NCBI RefSeq assembly: GCF_003815715.1 | Contig: NZ_CP033922.1 | Span: 5,132,001-5,196,000 of the forward strand | DNA from: Chryseobacterium sp. G0162 | GTDB lineage: Bacteria > Bacteroidota > Bacteroidia > Flavobacteriales > Weeksellaceae | Length of the DNA stretch: 64,000 nt | Direction of reading: 5' to 3' | The notes under the pieces: model-generated | Databases searched by the model: none | Seen by the model: only the letters and a program-made list of their open reading frames with translations | What the model was told of the DNA's origin: nothing | Part shown: piece by piece, positions 43,832 through 52,001 of the stretch | How positions within the stretch are numbered: position 1 is the first letter of the stretch | Layout of the letters: each line of letters begins with the position of its first letter | Translations under genes and position numbers: made by a program

Positions 43832-46420
43832 TATAAGAATTCTCCTCAAAAATATTATAAAATTATCTCATTTGCAACATTTGTTGGTCTCCTTTATGCT
43901 TGTAGTACCACAAAAAAGGTTCCAGATGGTGATTATCTGCTTACTAAGAACAATTTTGAATTCGAGGATAAGAAAGAATTTTTTGATGAGGAGCTGAAAG
44001 ATTATGTTCAGCAGAAGCCTAATAAGAAGCAAATTCTTTTTATGCCTTTAGGCCTTATGTTTTACAATATGGCCAATCCAAAATACGATACTATCCTTAA
44101 TGAGTACATGACGTATCCCCGTGAAATGAGAGATCAGAAACTGAGAGACTCATTATTTATTAAGTATAATATGAAAAATAGTGTCGGGAAAAATCTTTTC
44201 TTTGACCGTTTATTGCATACGTGGGGATCTCCACCTGTTATTCTGGATCAGACCAGAAGTGAAAAAGGGGCAGAATCCATCAAAAAAAGGCTGACCTACA
44301 GAGGGTACTGGGATGCAGAAGTGAAATACAAGCATAGTTTAGACTCTGCATCTAAAAAAGCAACAGTCAATTATTTCATCAAACACAATGACCCTACCTA
44401 TATTAAAGATTACTTTTTTAATATTCCGGACCAGGGTATCAAACAGATTTACAATACGCATCTGAATAAAACGCTTGTAAGATCAGGTAAGATTCTTGAC
44501 CAAACTGTTCTTGAAAAAGAAGTAACAAGGATTACTGACTTAATGAGAGAATATGGATATTATAAGTTCAACAGTACCAATGACGAGGTCTATTTCGTTG
44601 CTGACTCTTTAAAAAGCAAAAAGCAGGTTCCTCTTACTTTGGAAATTCATAAAGATTCTTTAGACCGTCCTTATAAGAAAGCTACTTTTGGAAATATTGA
44701 TGTTGCCATCGTAGATGAAGCTAGTGATTATCCTAAAAATACAGTAAAAGACAGTTTAAGAAGGATAAGATTCCATAAAATGAATGATAAATATAAGACA
44801 TCTTCATTATGGAGAACCATCATTGTAGACAGCAAGCAGACATACGATCAACAAAAACTGGACGTAACCAAGAGAAACCTTTTAACGATGAACAATTTTA
44901 GCATCGTAAAAGCAAGAGACTCTCTAAGACGCGGGGGCGTTACTTCCCCTAATGACAGTATTGTAGATGTCTTATATATATTGAAGCCGCTTCCTAAGTA
45001 TGAACTGAAAGTAGGAACGGATCTTAATTATTCCCAGATCCTGAATCTTGGAATCTCTCCTTCTGTAGACCTTACTACCCGAAATCTTTTTAAAGGAGCA
45101 GAAAACCTTTCTACAAGTCTTTCAGGCACATTTGGGTCTATTGCAAGTACGGAGAATACTGATAAAAGAGTATTAGCCTATGAAATATCAGCTCAGGCAT
45201 CTCTAAACTTCCCAAGATTGTTACTGCCTTTTAATTATTATAAATTTATCCCTAAAAGATATACTCCTACTTCATCTATTCTATTGGGAGCATCCATACA
45301 GAATAATATTGGATTGGGAAGAGTTAACTTTAATACCGGATTAAACTATCAGGCAACCGTCAATGAACAAGTATACCATAAACTGACGTTATTTAATACT
45401 CAGATCAGTTTAACGAAAAATAAAAATGCTTATTATGATTACTTCGTTAACGATGAAGTGGTCAGAAAAGAAATAGTTGCTAACTATTCTGCTCATTACG
45501 GGATTGATCTTGAAGCAGATATACAATCCGGAAAAACTACAAAAGATGACGTATCTCAGAAAATCATTAATGATGATAGCTACCGAGCTACTCTTAATCC
45601 ACAAGGCTTAGATTTACTGACAACATTCAGAGGAAGTCTTATCAATAAAGAAAGACAAACCCAGGATGTCTTTATTTCTTCTATGATCTATAATTTTGTT
45701 TATAATGAAATTGGAAAGAAGGATTATCCAAATGCATTTTACTTTAATGGAAAAGTTGAACTTGCTGGTAATATTTTAAGTCTGTTCAATAAGAAAAGTA
45801 ATGATGGAGGTGTTGTTTCAGCACCGCAAAAAACAATCTTTGGAATCCCTTATGCTCAATTTGTAAAATTTGATATTGATACAAGGAAATATTTTAAATT
45901 CAACGGCAATCAAACCTTAGTTCTCCGTCAGTTTATCGGAGTGGGTATTCCTTATGGAAACTCAGATGACATGCCTATTATTAAGTCTTATTTTAACGGT
46001 GGTTCCAATGATATCAGAGCCTGGGTGGCCTTTGGAGGACTAGGTCCTGCTGATTCTCAGGTAGATGAGAGGGTACGTGCTTACATGACCAATGATGTAA
46101 AACTGACGACCAATATTGAGTACAGAATTCCATTTAATAATATGTATGAGGGAGCCCTGTTTACAGATATAGGAAATACATGGAGTCTTCGTAATCATAA
46201 TGATGCCCATCAGGATCAGTTCAGATTTAATAAATTCTTAAGTCAAATGGGTGTTGGTAGTGGATTTGGGCTAAGAATAAATGTGGCATATATTACCCTG
46301 AGATTAGATTTTGCTTATAAAATCTTTGATCCGAATAAACCTGAAGGAGACCGATGGAGATTCAAAACACTACAGCCTTTCAAGCCAACAATTAACTTTG
46401 CTTTCGGATATCCTTTCTAA
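43817..46420 (+). CDS. tamL: TamL outer-membrane assembly lipoprotein (BamA/TamA family)
   Basis: An 867-residue Omp85-family protein. Unlike TamA it begins with a lipobox (FVGLLYACS) preceded by a hydrophobic segment, the mark of TamL in Bacteroidota. POTRA-like domains (about 30-350; KKRLTYRGYWDAEVKYKHSL is one) lead to a C-terminal 16-strand barrel with the RGWxxG-like DIRAWVAFGGLGP segment and ending IRxxFAYGYPF-type NFAFGYPF. It would insert or thread barrel proteins in the outer membrane with TamB. No tamB gene is next to it: the following gene is convergent. Start: ATG 43817, overlapping the trmH-like start. Confidence 0.92.
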   Translation: MSCKHYKNSPQKYYKIISFATFVGLLYACSTTKKVPDGDYLLTKNNFEFEDKKEFFDEELKDYVQQKPNKKQILFMPLGLMFYNMANPKYDTILNEYMTYPREMRDQKLRDSLFIKYNMKNSVGKNLFFDRLLHTWGSPPVILDQTRSEKGAESIKKRLTYRGYWDAEVKYKHSLDSASKKATVNYFIKHNDPTYIKDYFFNIPDQGIKQIYNTHLNKTLVRSGKILDQTVLEKEVTRITDLMREYGYYKFNSTNDEVYFVADSLKSKKQVPLTLEIHKDSLDRPYKKATFGNIDVAIVDEASDYPKNTVKDSLRRIRFHKMNDKYKTSSLWRTIIVDSKQTYDQQKLDVTKRNLLTMNNFSIVKARDSLRRGGVTSPNDSIVDVLYILKPLPKYELKVGTDLNYSQILNLGISPSVDLTTRNLFKGAENLSTSLSGTFGSIASTENTDKRVLAYEISAQASLNFPRLLLPFNYYKFIPKRYTPTSSILLGASIQNNIGLGRVNFNTGLNYQATVNEQVYHKLTLFNTQISLTKNKNAYYDYFVNDEVVRKEIVANYSAHYGIDLEADIQSGKTTKDDVSQKIINDDSYRATLNPQGLDLLTTFRGSLINKERQTQDVFISSMIYNFVYNEIGKKDYPNAFYFNGKVELAGNILSLFNKKSNDGGVVSAPQKTIFGIPYAQFVKFDIDTRKYFKFNGNQTLVLRQFIGVGIPYGNSDDMPIIKSYFNGGSNDIRAWVAFGGLGPADSQVDERVRAYMTNDVKLTTNIEYRIPFNNMYEGALFTDIGNTWSLRNHNDAHQDQFRFNKFLSQMGVGSGFGLRINVAYITLRLDFAYKIFDPNKPEGDRWRFKTLQPFKPTINFAFGYPF
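43847..43854 (-). promoter_or_regulatory. -7 box of the methyltransferase gene inside tamL
   Basis: TATTTTTG on the minus strand; predicted start of transcription about 9 bases before ATG 43831. It lies within codons 11-13 of tamL. Confidence 0.5.
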
Positions 46421-47034
46421 TCCGGAGAAACTCCCAAAATAAAATACACTACAGCAATAACACGGGCGAGGATTTCCCTCGCCTGATTTCTGTAGAAACT
46501 TTCAGGTTTCGTGACATCCTGTGCATCAAACCCCAGTGCATTCATATCATTATTTCTTGCAAAAAATAAAGCACGAAGGTTATGATATCCTTGAGAAACA
46601 ATAATGACATTTTTCTTCTTATAAACATCTTTACAACGAAGAATACTTTTGTAGGTATTAAACCCTTTAGGATCTTCAACAATAATATCCTCCGGAACAC
46701 CTTCCTGATAGATCAGATAGTTTTTCATTGCAGCAGGTTCATTGTAACCTTTACTCTTCTCTCCACTTACAATAATTTTCTTGATCTTTCCATGATGGTA
46801 AAGAAGGGCAACGGCATCCATTCTCTTGGTAAAATAAGGATTAGAAAGGCCTGATCTCATCTTTGGAGAAGTTCCAAGCACCAGAGCCACTTCCCTTGGC
46901 GGAATTTTTGAAATTTTGGTATAGGTACGGCCATTCGTGAGTCCAAAAACCCACACATTACAGAAACATATCATTAAAATTCCTAATTCCAATGATATAA
47001 ATCCTAAGTTAAATATGTTCCTGATAATTCTCAA
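46417..47034 (-). CDS. SanA/YdcF-type (DUF218) envelope protein
   Basis: A 205-residue protein with one N-terminal membrane helix (FNLGFISLELGILMICFCNV) and a periplasmic DUF218 domain: EVALVLGTSPKMRSGLSNPY (first strand-loop), KKIIVSGEKSKGYNEPAAMK, DIIVEDPKGFNTYKSILRCK, VIIVSQGYHNLRALFFARN. SanA in enteric bacteria limits entry of vancomycin through the envelope at high temperature; catalytic details are not established. Its stop overlaps the end of tamL by 4 bases (convergent) and its start overlaps the 2Fe-2S reductase stop by 4 bases, so it is co-transcribed with the latter. Confidence 0.88.
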   Translation of the reverse strand: MRIIRNIFNLGFISLELGILMICFCNVWVFGLTNGRTYTKISKIPPREVALVLGTSPKMRSGLSNPYFTKRMDAVALLYHHGKIKKIIVSGEKSKGYNEPAAMKNYLIYQEGVPEDIIVEDPKGFNTYKSILRCKDVYKKKNVIIVSQGYHNLRALFFARNNDMNALGFDAQDVTKPESFYRNQAREILARVIAVVYFILGVSPD

Positions 47035-48155
47035 CTAAGATCAAAGTTAAGCTTTATTTTTTTACTTTTCACTATTGACATGCAAGCTAATATATGCCCC
47101 TGTATTTCTTCTTTTTCGGTAAGATATTCATTTTCCAACAGTTCCACTTCTCCTTCTTCCAAAGAACATTCACAACTTCCGCAAATTCCGGATTTACATG
47201 AATAAGGAACAGGGAATTTCTGAAGCAAAAGCTGTTGTAGTATTCTATCCTTATTATCAGGAAGTTGGGTAGTATATTTTTTCCCAAGCATCGTAAATTC
47301 TACCTCTATATTTTCAATCAGCGGAAATTCTTTTTCTACAGGATAAATATCATCATTATATTCTTCAAAAAGTTCAAAATGAATATTTCGTTTTGGAATT
47401 CCGTGATGGTAACAGGCGTTTGCTAAGGTTTTAATCATCTCCCCTTTTCCGCAAATCAATACTTCATCCACAGCATCCCAAATCGTGGATTCTTCATCAG
47501 TATCGTCCAAATGCAGGATCTGATTGATAATTAAATTTAATTTTTTTTCATCCAGCCTACCATAGAAAAACTGATCGGCAGTTTTTTCCTGTGAAAAGAA
47601 GTAAAAGATCTGTAGCCTGTCACCACAGGTTCGGGCAAAGGTATCCAGCTGATCTCTGTAAATCAGGTCTTCTGAACTCTTATTTCCAAAAAACAGAAAT
47701 AATCTTGTTCTTGGTTCGTTATGAAGGATATTTTTAAAATGGCTTAAAATAGGAGTAATTCCAATGCCGGCAGCAAAAGCAACTATTGTTCTGAACTCAC
47801 TGGGCTTAGATACTATGGTAAATCTTCCGGCAGGTTCACTTACCATTAATTCATCACCTTCATTGTAGTTTTGAAAAAGCTGAGAAGTAGCTCCATCAGG
47901 AGCATTCACTTTTATTCCCAAACATATTTTTTCTTCATAAGGAGCGGAAGTCATCGAATAATCATTAATCACTTCTTCTCCATGCGATTGAAATTTTACA
48001 CTAACGAACTGCCCGGCATCAAACTTAAAGTTTTCTTTCAAACTCTCCGGAATAACGAACTCCAGAGAAAAAGTATTTTTGGTCAGCTCTACCTTTTTCG
48101 CTATTTTTAACGGATGAAACTGTATTAGTTTCCCTTTATAGATTTGTTGTTCCAT
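47031..48155 (-). CDS. Ferredoxin-NAD(P)H reductase with C-terminal 2Fe-2S domain (PaaE-like)
   Basis: A 374-residue three-domain flavoprotein. FAD-binding barrel with VINDYSMTSAP (the R/D-x-Y-S motif), NAD(P)-binding domain (FAAGIGITPILSHFKNIL, then VLICGKGEMIKTLANAC), and a plant-type 2Fe-2S ferredoxin domain at the end with Cys spacing C-x4-C-x2-C ... C (CKSGICGSC ... ILACMS). It passes electrons from NAD(P)H via FAD to an acceptor. The architecture is that of PaaE/HCR-type reductases, but no oxygenase subunits are near, so the partner is unknown. Overlaps sanA-like by 4 bases. Confidence 0.9.
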   Translation of the reverse strand: MEQQIYKGKLIQFHPLKIAKKVELTKNTFSLEFVIPESLKENFKFDAGQFVSVKFQSHGEEVINDYSMTSAPYEEKICLGIKVNAPDGATSQLFQNYNEGDELMVSEPAGRFTIVSKPSEFRTIVAFAAGIGITPILSHFKNILHNEPRTRLFLFFGNKSSEDLIYRDQLDTFARTCGDRLQIFYFFSQEKTADQFFYGRLDEKKLNLIINQILHLDDTDEESTIWDAVDEVLICGKGEMIKTLANACYHHGIPKRNIHFELFEEYNDDIYPVEKEFPLIENIEVEFTMLGKKYTTQLPDNKDRILQQLLLQKFPVPYSCKSGICGSCECSLEEGEVELLENEYLTEKEEIQGHILACMSIVKSKKIKLNFDLS

Positions 48156-48187
48156 ACTTCAATTCAAAAATAGATAAAAAATAATTT

Positions 48188-48751
48188 ATGAAGAAAATAA
48201 TTTTATCAACGTTAATTCTGGCTGCACTTTACAGCTGTAAGAAAGAAAATTCAAAAGCTGAAGGCAGTACTAGTGTTACCGATTCTGTTGCTGTAGCACA
48301 AAACACAAAGGATCAACCGGCCACATATATTCCCAAAGAACTGTCTCCTGAAAATGTAGGTCAGCAATTAGCTAAAAATAATGATACCCTCTATGTTACT
48401 AATTTTTTTGCAACCTGGTGTGGACCTTGTATCAGAGAAATCCCAAGTTTTAAAAATAAAATGCAGGAATTAAAAGATAAACCTGTAAAGTTCACCTTTG
48501 TAAACCTTGATGACAAAGCTGATTGGGATACCAAAGTGAAAGATTTTGTGATAGAACACAATCTTGGAGCTAGTGTTATCTTACTGGATGGGCAAAAATT
48601 AGATCCGACTTTCTTTTCCAATAATTTCAAGCAATGGGATGGAGGTTCAATTCCTTTTACCTTTATGAGAAAAGGAAATCAAACAGACGAATATTTAGGA
48701 ATGATGACAGAGGAAGTATTGAACTCTAAAATCAATGCGTTTCTAAAATAA
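48188..48751 (+). CDS. TlpA-type thioredoxin lipoprotein
   Basis: A 187-residue protein with a lipobox (LAALYSC, Cys17) and a TlpA/ResA-like thioredoxin fold: YVTNFFATWCGPCIREIPSF with the CGPC active site, VKFTFVNLDDKADWDTKVKD and SIPFTFMRKGNQTDEYLGMM (cis-Pro). Tethered at the periplasmic side, it would reduce periplasmic disulphides, for example for cytochrome c maturation. 20 bases upstream of the iron-type permease gene, in the same direction. Confidence 0.9.
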   Translation: MKKIILSTLILAALYSCKKENSKAEGSTSVTDSVAVAQNTKDQPATYIPKELSPENVGQQLAKNNDTLYVTNFFATWCGPCIREIPSFKNKMQELKDKPVKFTFVNLDDKADWDTKVKDFVIEHNLGASVILLDGQKLDPTFFSNNFKQWDGGSIPFTFMRKGNQTDEYLGMMTEEVLNSKINAFLK

Positions 48752-48771
48752 AATATACATCTTTCTGAATC

Positions 48772-49743
48772 ATGTCAAAAAGATTTAAAATCCTGTGTTT
48801 ATTATTGACCATTGCCATCCTTGGAGGAGCAATCGTTAATCTGAACACAGGATTTTTGAGTTTAAATCTTCAGGATTTTTTCCAGGATTCTGCACAGAGT
48901 CAAATTGCAGAAATCCGTATTAACAGGGTTCTTGTCATGCTGTTAGCAGGAATCTCAATTCCGACATCAGGATTTCTGATGCAGGAATATTTTCAAAATC
49001 CACTAGCCGGACCTGATATCCTGGGAATTACTTCTGTGGCCAGTTTATCAGTAGCATTTTATATTTTCTTTTCTCATAATATTTTGCTTCCGGAATTTCT
49101 CCAAAACAGTTTCCTTAGCTTATCAGCGATTGGAGGAAGTTTATTATTGATGCTGATTCTGTTATCCATGTCCAATAAATTTCAGGACAAATCTTACCTG
49201 ATTATTTTCGGGTTTCTGGTATCTGCTTTTGCGGGAGCCATCGTTTCACTGTTACAGTTTTATGCGGAGAATCAAAGCCTTAAAAACTACATCCTGTGGT
49301 CTTTTGGAGCCAATAATATGGTCACCAGAAATCAAATCTATGTATTATTCATTTTAGTATTGATAGGACTGTTTTTCTGTTTTAAATCCATAAAACCGTT
49401 AATCGGAAATTCATTAGGAACTTCATATGCACAGAGTTTGGGAGTTAATCTGAAGCATTTAAAACTTTTAATCATTATAGCTTCTTCTCTCCTATCAGCA
49501 TCTATTACTGCTTTTTTAGGACCTATCCTCTTTATAGGAATTATTGTTCCTCACTTTTGCCGATTGATCTATAACCCTTCCAAATTATGGCAGCAGTGGA
49601 TCTTAAATATGTTTCTGGGAATGCTGGTTATGTTGTTCTTCTCTGTCATTGCGGAAAAAACTCAAATCCCATTGAATGTGATAAGTTCTGTCTTTGGAAT
49701 TCCTGTGATCTTACTGATGCTTTTGAAGCAGAATAAGGTTTAA
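48772..49743 (+). CDS. FecCD-family iron-siderophore ABC transporter permease
   Basis: A 323-residue integral membrane protein with about nine to ten helices. It shows the FecCD/BtuC pattern: RINRVLVMLLAGISIPTSGFLMQEYFQNPLAGPDILGIT near the start, and AFLGPILFIGIIVPHFCRLI near residue 240 for the ATPase contact loop. It imports ferric siderophores, haem or cobalamin. The partner ATPase gene is 1172 bases downstream, separated by a repeat array and a GxxExxY gene. No substrate-binding protein is in the window. Confidence 0.92.
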   Translation: MSKRFKILCLLLTIAILGGAIVNLNTGFLSLNLQDFFQDSAQSQIAEIRINRVLVMLLAGISIPTSGFLMQEYFQNPLAGPDILGITSVASLSVAFYIFFSHNILLPEFLQNSFLSLSAIGGSLLLMLILLSMSNKFQDKSYLIIFGFLVSAFAGAIVSLLQFYAENQSLKNYILWSFGANNMVTRNQIYVLFILVLIGLFFCFKSIKPLIGNSLGTSYAQSLGVNLKHLKLLIIIASSLLSASITAFLGPILFIGIIVPHFCRLIYNPSKLWQQWILNMFLGMLVMLFFSVIAEKTQIPLNVISSVFGIPVILLMLLKQNKV

Positions 49744-49804
49744 TGTTTTTATTGGAAACGCGAAGGCGCAAGTTTTTTGCCTGCTTCATGCTTTAAGTCG
49801 CAAA

Positions 49805-50190
49805 GATTTTATCTACGATAAAATTGAATACAGTAATATATATTTAAATCCAAAATTGCACGCATAGAAACCTATTTGGTATTGATAGTCCTTTTGAAGT
49901 AGAGTAAAGTGTGATTTTTTTGTTGGATTAACGCCAAGACGCAAAATTATTTACCATCACCGTACTTTAAGGCGCAAAAGATTTTATCTATGATAAAACT
50001 GAATACTGTAATATATATTTAAATCTAAAATTGTACGCATAGAAACCTATTTGGTATTGATAGTCGTTTTGAAGTAGAGTAAAGTCTGATTTTTTTGTTG
50101 GATTAACGCCAAAGACTCAAAACTATTTACCAGCATCATGCTTTAAGGCACAAAATATTTTATCTACGATAAAATTGAATGTATATATCT
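49805..50190. repeat. 175-base tandem repeat, two full copies plus partial ends
   Basis: Units start at GATTTTATC: copy 1 49805-49979, copy 2 49980-50155, partial copy 3 from 50156. Copies 1 and 2 differ at only a few positions by eye. Each ends in an inverted form of TGCGCCTTAAA (49966-49976 exact; 49792-49802 and 50142-50152 with one change). The AT-rich body holds TTTTTTGTTGGATTAACGCC-like and AATTGCACGCATAGAAACC-like segments; no ORF. Confidence 0.85.
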
Positions 50191-50225
50191 AAAATATATT
50201 ATTAAGTTATGCAATCACGCTTGCT

Positions 50226-50255
50226 GAAAATCTTTGATTTTCTTGCGCCTTAAAA
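50226..50255 (+). repeat. Hairpin plus TGCGCCTTAAAA, left flank of GxxExxY gene
   Basis: Hairpin GAAAATC-TTT-GATTTTC (50226-50242), 1 base, then TGCGCCTTAAAA (50244-50255). The same arrangement recurs right of the gene at 50831-50864 with a different stem: AATTTGAC-AAA-GTCAAATT. Confidence 0.7.
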
Positions 50256-50451
50256 ATACACGTAACGCATAATAAATCCTTGCGTCTTTGCGATTACCCA
50301 ACAAGAAAACTCTAATCAAAACATATATAATAACAAAAACACACTCCCATGCTTGCAAAAAAAATCTAATTTTCTAAAATATGATAAATCTTTTCTATAT
50401 ATGTATTTATCCAACAATCCTTATATTTATAATTACAAAAACACACAACAA

Positions 50452-50829
50452 ATGACAGAAAACGAATTATCAAAAATTGTTTTTGATGCTGGTTTAAAAA
50501 TTCACAAAAAGATTGGTTCAGGATTATTCGAAAATGTTTATGAGGAATGTATGTTCTATGAATTAACAAAATCAGGATTCTTAGTGGAAAGACAAAAACT
50601 GCTTCCTATTATTTATGAGGATTTGAAAATTGAAAATGCTTTCAGGCTTGATATGATTATAGAAAACAAAGTTATCTTAGAAATAAAAACTGTTGATTAT
50701 ATCAGCCCTGTTCATAAAGCTCAACTTCTAACTTATTTAAAAATGGCCAATTGTAAACTGGGTATGTTACTCAATTTTCAATCTGATGTTTTCAAAAATG
50801 GAATTTCAAGAATAGTAAATAATTTATAA
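50452..50829 (+). CDS. GxxExxY protein
   Basis: A 125-residue protein: MTENELSKIVFDAGLKIHKK is followed by GSGLFENVYEECMFYEL with the hallmark G-x-x-E-x-x-Y (GLFENVY), then RLDMIIENKVILEIKTVDYI and the C-terminal NFQSDVFKNGISRIVNN. The E-x-K (LEIKT) and D residues fit a PD-(D/E)xK-like nuclease core, which has been suggested for this family, but no function is established. Start: ATG 50452 matches the family; the longest frame begins at a TTG at 50353. It sits between the permease and ATPase genes of one ABC importer, flanked by 12-base direct repeats, which suggests it was inserted. Confidence 0.85.
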   Translation: MTENELSKIVFDAGLKIHKKIGSGLFENVYEECMFYELTKSGFLVERQKLLPIIYEDLKIENAFRLDMIIENKVILEIKTVDYISPVHKAQLLTYLKMANCKLGMLLNFQSDVFKNGISRIVNNL

Positions 50830-50830
50830 A

Positions 50831-50864
50831 AATTTGACAAAGTCAAATTCCATGCGCCTTAAAA
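50831..50864 (+). repeat. Hairpin plus TGCGCCTTAAAA, right flank of GxxExxY gene
   Basis: Perfect 8-bp stem AATTTGAC (50831-50838) with GTCAAATT (50842-50849), 3-base loop, then 3 bases and TGCGCCTTAAAA (50853-50864), identical to the copy at 50244-50255, 609 bases to the left. Confidence 0.75.
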
Positions 50865-50915
50865 CAGTATTTTTGTACTACAATCTGCAACTTTGCATTT
50901 TAACCAACATCAAGC

Positions 50916-51839
50916 ATGCATATACAAATCAAACAAGCCAATATCGGATACAACAAAACATTAATTTCAAATGCTAATGCAGAATTAAAGCTTGGTGATG
51001 TATGCTTATTGATTGGAAATAATGGTGTAGGAAAAACGACTTTAATCAAATCTATTCTTCATCAGATTTCATTACTGGATGGAGAAATCTTAATTCATAA
51101 TAAGAATGTAAAAAGACTTTCTGTAAAGGAAATTGCAGAGAATATTGCTATTGTTTTTTCAAAATCGGTTATTCCACAGCATTATACGGTAGAAGATCTT
51201 ATTTCATTGGGAAAATACATCTACTACCCTTTTTATTTTGAATTGAAGAAGGAAGATCGTGAAGAGGTTGCTCACATTATTGAGGAACTGGAGCTTGGAC
51301 AATACAAATATACACTCCTTAAAAATCTTTCAGATGGAAATCTTCAAAAAGCATTTATTGGACGTGCTATTACCCAAAACTCTCCTGTTATTATTCTGGA
51401 TGAACCGACCACCCATTTAGATGAGAAAAATAAGATCATTATTTTGAAAACTCTGAGAAAGCTGGCAAAGGAACAAAACAAACTTATCTTATTTTCTTCA
51501 CATGACTGGCGTCTGGCTAAGGAGTTTGCTGATAAAATATGGTATGTAAAAGACAAACAGCTTTATTCAGGAATTGTGGAGGACGTATTGCTTCAGCATG
51601 ATGAGCTTACCAATGTTTCATTATTTCAAATACATGAGAGTTTTATTCCGCCACATATCTCTGCACCGCCCGTTCAGAAGGAAATGCTCTATTCTTTGCT
51701 TCAAAAAAACTTCTCAAAAGACCTTTCTTCTCTTCATTTTGAATTTCAGAACAGTTTTTGGGTAATTACTAACGATTCTCAGAAACAACAATGCGAATCC
51801 TTCGAAGAAATCATAAATTTCATTGAAAACATTTACTAA
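50916..51839 (+). CDS. Iron-type ABC transporter ATP-binding protein
   Basis: A 307-residue ATPase. Walker A is GNNGVGKTT, the Q-loop region is IAIVFSKSVIPQHYTVEDLI (no Gln at the usual spot in plain view), the signature is LSDGNLQKAFIGRAI (degenerate LSGGQ), and Walker B is VIILDEPTTHLD with the switch SSHDW. It carries about 80 extra residues after the core (about 225-307). It likely energises the FecCD permease encoded 1.2 kb upstream; both are of the FecE/BtuD type. The degenerate signature and long tail are unusual for FecE, so the partnership is inferred. Confidence 0.87.
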   Translation: MHIQIKQANIGYNKTLISNANAELKLGDVCLLIGNNGVGKTTLIKSILHQISLLDGEILIHNKNVKRLSVKEIAENIAIVFSKSVIPQHYTVEDLISLGKYIYYPFYFELKKEDREEVAHIIEELELGQYKYTLLKNLSDGNLQKAFIGRAITQNSPVIILDEPTTHLDEKNKIIILKTLRKLAKEQNKLILFSSHDWRLAKEFADKIWYVKDKQLYSGIVEDVLLQHDELTNVSLFQIHESFIPPHISAPPVQKEMLYSLLQKNFSKDLSSLHFEFQNSFWVITNDSQKQQCESFEEIINFIENIY

Positions 51840-51865
51840 TCAACAGTTTTCTTTAATTATTTCAC

Positions 51866-51885
51866 ATACTATGCATGCATAGTAT
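51866..51885. promoter_or_regulatory. Distal palindromic operator of the beta-oxidation marR
   Basis: A 20-base perfect palindrome, ATACTATGCATGCATAGTAT. Its centre is 83 bases from the centre of the proximal palindrome, about 8 helical turns, so two dimers would lie on the same face of the helix. Confidence 0.75.
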
Positions 51886-51945
51886 TATGCAAATCATACA
51901 ATTTAACTCTTTTACTATCAACTTATTAACAAAATTTAACGTTAA

Positions 51946-51980
51946 TAAATATTATGCATGCATAATATTTACTAAATTTG
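51946..51980 (+). promoter_or_regulatory. Proximal operator and -7 box of the beta-oxidation operon
   Basis: A 26-base perfect palindrome centred on TATGCATGCATA (51946-51971) is followed after 1 base by TAAATTTG (51973-51980), an exact -7 box. The palindrome covers the region where the -33 element would be, so a bound repressor would exclude polymerase. The TTG of the longest marR frame is inside the -7 box. Confidence 0.8.
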
Positions 51981-52001
51981 GGTAAAACCATTAGCGCAAA
52001 A

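Larger units (their letters stand above)
49753..50297. repeat. Repeat region bounded by imperfect terminal inverted repeats
   Basis: The left end near 49758 (CGCGAAGGCGCAAG) is an imperfect inverted copy of the right end near 50280-50295 (CTTGCGTCTTTGCG). Between them lie the 175-base tandem repeats described separately. It has no coding frame. Confidence 0.6.

Noticed and set aside
49805..50190. The 175-base repeats as a CRISPR array
   Set aside because: Units are nearly identical over their full length with no constant-repeat/variable-spacer pattern and no cas genes.
50353..50451. 33-codon N-terminal extension of the GxxExxY protein
   Set aside because: It begins at TTG, is AT-rich Asn/Tyr/Lys-type sequence, and the family starts at the ATG at 50452.
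50907..50920. AGCATGCATATA-like sequence at the ATPase start as a third MarR site
   Set aside because: Only half-matches TATGCATGCATA, is not symmetric over its outer bases and overlaps the start codon; likely chance.
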